DNA of 47,042 nt from Magnetococcales bacterium DC0425bin3 (GTDB taxonomy: Bacteria; Pseudomonadota; Magnetococcia; Magnetococcales; DC0425bin3). A program made the position numbers and the translations under genes. Each line of letters starts with the position of its first letter. The stretch's first letter is position 1. The notes beneath the pieces are model-generated. The model was not told where the DNA came from, did no database searches, and saw only the letters and a program-made list of their open reading frames with translations. Shown here in pieces: positions 45,346 through 47,042 of this stretch. Location of the stretch: NCBI GenBank assembly GCA_002753665.1, contig PEAP01000014.1, positions 1 through 47,042 of the forward strand, written 5' to 3'.

Positions 45346-45374
45346 GCCCGGCAGGACAGGCTGGCAGGCGCGGA

Positions 45375-45444
45375 GGCTGCGGTGGCCGGACGGTGGGCGG
45401 ACCGGAGCGGAGCGGAGGGGAGTCACCGTCCGGCCACCGCAGCC
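45375..45444. repeat. Perfect 21-bp inverted repeat with 28-base loop
   Basis: The left arm 45375-45395 starts GGCTGCGGTGG; the right arm 45424-45444 is its exact reverse complement. The loop is purine-rich (GGCGGACCGGAGCGGAGCGG...). It begins 30 bases after the SUMF gene stop. It could act as a cruciform or an RNA hairpin. Confidence 0.85.
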
Positions 45445-45449
45445 GGACG

Positions 45450-45518
45450 TCAGGTTCCCTCGGGACCTGAGATCCCCGCGCCGCGACGCCTACCGAAGGC
45501 AGGCGTCGCGGCGCGGGG
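45450..45518. repeat. Two further hairpins in tandem
   Basis: A small stem TCAGGT(T)CCC/GGGACCTGA spans 45450-45470. Next is a perfect 18-bp stem, left arm 45474-45491 (CCCCGCGCCGCGACGCCT) and right arm 45501-45518, with loop ACCGAAGGC. The second may serve as a bidirectional terminator between convergent genes, though no U-tract follows. It also forms the 3' end of the truncated HEPN gene. Confidence 0.8.
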
Positions 45519-45774
45519 CGCAATGATCGGCAGCAAAGGGAAAGGGGAGACCAAGATCCAGGATCCGGTCCACCAATTCGTTCAGGTTATGGGTACGACG
45601 AAAGGTGATCCCGCTGGCCAGCAAGACCGCTTTCAAACATTTTTCCACGGCCTGCTGGGCGTGAAGACAGGCCATCTCAGCGTCGATGCCGGGTTGATTC
45701 TTGATGACGTGAAAGACGGCCCGATCCTGATCGGCCTTGCGCAACAAGCGGCGCGCTTCATCAGAGGGAGTCAT
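45490..45774 (-). pseudogene. HEPN-domain protein, C-terminally truncated
   Basis: This 94-residue protein starts at ATG 45774, overlapping the MNT stop. EARRLLRKADQDRAVFHVIK, then ACLHAQQAVEKCLKAVLL, then RTHNLNELVDRI are typical of the HEPN partner of MNT transferases. Normal members run about 120-135 residues. Here the reading frame runs straight into the 18-bp hairpin and stops (CAPRRDACLR), so the C-terminal third, where the RX4-6H-type site is expected, is missing. Confidence 0.7.
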
Positions 45775-46081
45775 GGATGATCCTCCCCTCCTGCAAGGCC
45801 CAATAAATGGTGCCACTGGAATGGGTGCGACGTTCTTCCATTTCATCGCGGGAGCAAACCAGCAGATCCACGGGGATGCGCAAAGGGCGCAGTAACTGTT
45901 GCAGGCGGGTCATCTCCCGCACACGGTTTTCCACCACGGGTTCCACCACCAGCAGATCCAGATCCGATTGCTCTCCCGCGTCGCCACGAGCGTAGGAGCC
46001 GAACAGGATCACCCGGGAGGGGCCGGCGGCGGCCAGCAGGGCGGCGGCGCGGCGGATGGTCGATTCATCGATGCGGTTCAT
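45761..46081 (-). CDS. MNT-type nucleotidyltransferase (antitoxin of MNT/HEPN pair)
   Basis: This 106-residue protein has the minimal nucleotidyltransferase motif ILFGSYARGDAGEQSDLDLLV with the GSx10DxD catalytic acids. It overlaps the HEPN start by 14 bases. MNT proteins counter HEPN RNases by AMPylation or related modification. Its start overlaps the end of the methyltransferase scar (ATGA). Its HEPN partner is truncated, so the pair may be inactive. Confidence 0.88.
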   Translation of the reverse strand: MNRIDESTIRRAAALLAAAGPSRVILFGSYARGDAGEQSDLDLLVVEPVVENRVREMTRLQQLLRPLRIPVDLLVCSRDEMEERRTHSSGTIYWALQEGRIIHDSL

Positions 46082-46262
46082 GGGTCACCTCCATCCAGGT
46101 CCATGGAAAGCTGTTTCATGGGTTCCGCCTTGCGTGGCGGCTCCGGGGCTTTGGGCAGATTCTCCACGTTCAGGCTGTAGTCGTCAGCAGAATGCACGGC
46201 TCCAGCCAGGGCCGGACCTCCTTGCCGATCCAGGTGAGTTCGAGTTTTTGCTTGCGGCTCAT
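46078..46262 (-). pseudogene. Deletion scar of a DNA methyltransferase gene
   Basis: The frame begins at ATG 46262, overlapping the hepT stop (ATGA), with KLELTWIGKEVRPWLEP, the usual N-terminus of Mod-type site-specific DNA methyltransferases. It then breaks after about 21 residues. In another frame DDYSLNVENLPKAPEPP and QLSMDLDGGDP lead to a stop that overlaps the MNT start (ATGA). The two ends are flush with both neighbours, so an internal deletion probably removed the catalytic gene body, leaving about 185 bases. Confidence 0.55.
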
Positions 46263-46624
46263 GAAAACCGTTTCTTCAATTTGCGCAGATGGGTCAACAG
46301 ATCAGGCAGGTCATCCTGGATGATGCTCCACAGGGTATTGTTGTCGATGCCCAGGTAGCCATGGATCAGACGGTTGCGGGTGGCGATGACCTGCCGCCAG
46401 GGAATGGCCGGGGAGTCCTCCCGCACCGCCTGGGGAATGTGGGTGGCGGCCTCGCCGATCAACTCCAGATTCCGTGCCGTGGCGTCGTAAGTCAGGCCGT
46501 CGGCCTCGAAGCCGTCCCGGTCCAGGCCTGACGTATAGCTCAAGGCTTTTTCGGCGAAGGCGATCATGTCATCCAGATAGAATGCCCACGCCCGATCCGG
46601 CGTATGGCCCGATGCATCAGACAT
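46259..46624 (-). CDS. hepT: HepT-family HEPN ribonuclease toxin
   Basis: This 121-residue protein of the HepT/DUF86 family has TARNLELIGEAATHIPQAV and WRQVIATRNRLIHGYLGID. RNRLIH gives the R-x4-H RNase motif followed by Gly-Tyr. It is the toxin of an MntA-HepT pair: it overlaps the MntA stop by 8 bases and lies downstream of it. It appears intact. Confidence 0.92.
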   Translation of the reverse strand: MSDASGHTPDRAWAFYLDDMIAFAEKALSYTSGLDRDGFEADGLTYDATARNLELIGEAATHIPQAVREDSPAIPWRQVIATRNRLIHGYLGIDNNTLWSIIQDDLPDLLTHLRKLKKRFS

Positions 46625-46907
46625 GAATCGCCTCCTTCTCGATGAAGGGGCGCAACTCGGGGCGCAACGCCTTGTCGGTCACCAGATCCACCGGACAGCC
46701 CAACAGATCCTCCAGATAGAACTGCACCCCGAAATAGCGCACCGAGGTGGCGGGACCATCGAAGGCCACCAACAGATCCACATCGCTGCTCTCGCCCGCA
46801 TCGTCCCGGGCGGTGGAGCCGAACAGGGCCAGCCGGGTGACGCCGAATTCACGGTGCAGATGCTCCTTGCTGCGGGCAAGCTGTTGCATCACATCGGCGC
46901 GTTTCAT
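46617..46907 (-). CDS. mntA: MntA-family nucleotidyltransferase antitoxin
   Basis: This 96-residue minimal nucleotidyltransferase has LALFGSTARDDAGESSDVDLL with the GSx10DxD acids. The family polyAMPylates HepT on a Tyr near its RNase site to silence it. It is first in the mntA-hepT operon. The ATG at 46907 is about 130 bases from the window's right edge, where no further gene is recognisable. Confidence 0.92.
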   Translation of the reverse strand: MKRADVMQQLARSKEHLHREFGVTRLALFGSTARDDAGESSDVDLLVAFDGPATSVRYFGVQFYLEDLLGCPVDLVTDKALRPELRPFIEKEAIHV

Positions 46908-47042
46908 GGTTCACTCCAAAGTGAGGTGGACCCCATCGTCAAGACAATTTCAACCCCAGGATAAGCTCTGAACCGGATGCTCCATTGTTGTTGGAAACTC
47001 CTGGTACCACCCACTTGGGCGGCACCATACAGCTTGCGTTTG

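Noticed and set aside
36998-47042. A reverse transcriptase or retron within the island
   Set aside because: No YxDD-type motif or RT-like frame was found on either strand, so a local diversity-generating retroelement is not supported.
46908-47042. Possible IS terminus near the right edge
   Set aside because: GTGGACCCCATCGTCAAGAC recalls some IS ends, but no transposase frame or paired terminus is visible before the window ends.

Overview
The window is GC-rich, gene-dense proteobacterial chromosome with third-position GC bias, tightly overlapping operons, an intact merR-surE-pcm block and many hybrid histidine kinases and stand-alone receiver domains. This profile suits a free-living aquatic or sediment proteobacterium of the magnetococcal/alphaproteobacterial sort, but no rRNA, tRNA or magnetosome gene is present to fix the lineage. 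No CRISPR array, tRNA or rRNA was recognised.

Layout. (1) 1-1908: a dispersed hairpin/G-tract repeat, then pcm, surE and a MerR regulator on the minus strand. (2) 2294-12596, plus strand: a giant tandem hybrid kinase whose stop codon overlaps the start of a membrane-protein operon (two GT-C-like membrane proteins, a hexapeptide acyltransferase, a lysylphosphatidylglycerol-synthase-type membrane protein). A sensor kinase appears translationally coupled to envelope glycan/lipid genes. (3) 12713-17190: two divergent TPR-glycosyltransferases (an OGT/SPINDLY-type GT41 and a GT9-like protein) with hairpin repeats between them. (4) 17227-19758: an accessory scar with a 5'-truncated ankyrin gene, a truncated IS66/ISBst12-type transposase and a BrnT-BrnA toxin-antitoxin pair. 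(5) 20077-26980: a signalling island of REC, hybrid kinase, REC, and a REC-MBL-cNMP-like effector. (6) 27094-29344: an EamA exporter, a TauE/SafE permease and a small membrane protein. (7) 29656-34548: a B-C-A operon for a Tat-exported, membrane-anchored molybdopterin oxidoreductase with a TorD-like chaperone. (8) 34685-36912: a frameshifted Rpn-family remnant, a 2Fe-2S membrane adenylate cyclase whose C-terminus is written by the dispersed repeat, and a DarG-like C-terminal remnant.

(9) 37007-46907 is a defence/conflict island. An AAA ATPase and a TOPRIM-like (DUF4276-type) protein form a coupled pair on the minus strand. Diverging from it on the plus strand is a four-gene cluster: TRYPCO2-like protein, trypsin-like protease with an unrecognised C-terminal region, MoxR AAA+ ATPase, and a 1173-residue protein with a degenerate vWA-like region and two tandem formylglycine-generating-enzyme-like (SUMF) domains. 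The set matches the components of the NTPase/trypsin/MoxR/FGE conflict systems described by Aravind and colleagues. The two SUMF domains look recently duplicated, and their C-termini resemble variable regions of diversity-generating retroelements, although no reverse transcriptase is in the window. Three strong inverted repeats separate this cluster from two MNT/HEPN modules, one with a truncated HEPN gene, flanking a deletion scar of a DNA methyltransferase gene.

The best candidates for something new are the tandem-SUMF conflict cluster with its hairpins, the double-core kinase fused operonically to envelope genes, and the REC-MBL-cNMP effector beside a kinase whose terminal HPt-like domain has glutamate where histidine is expected.
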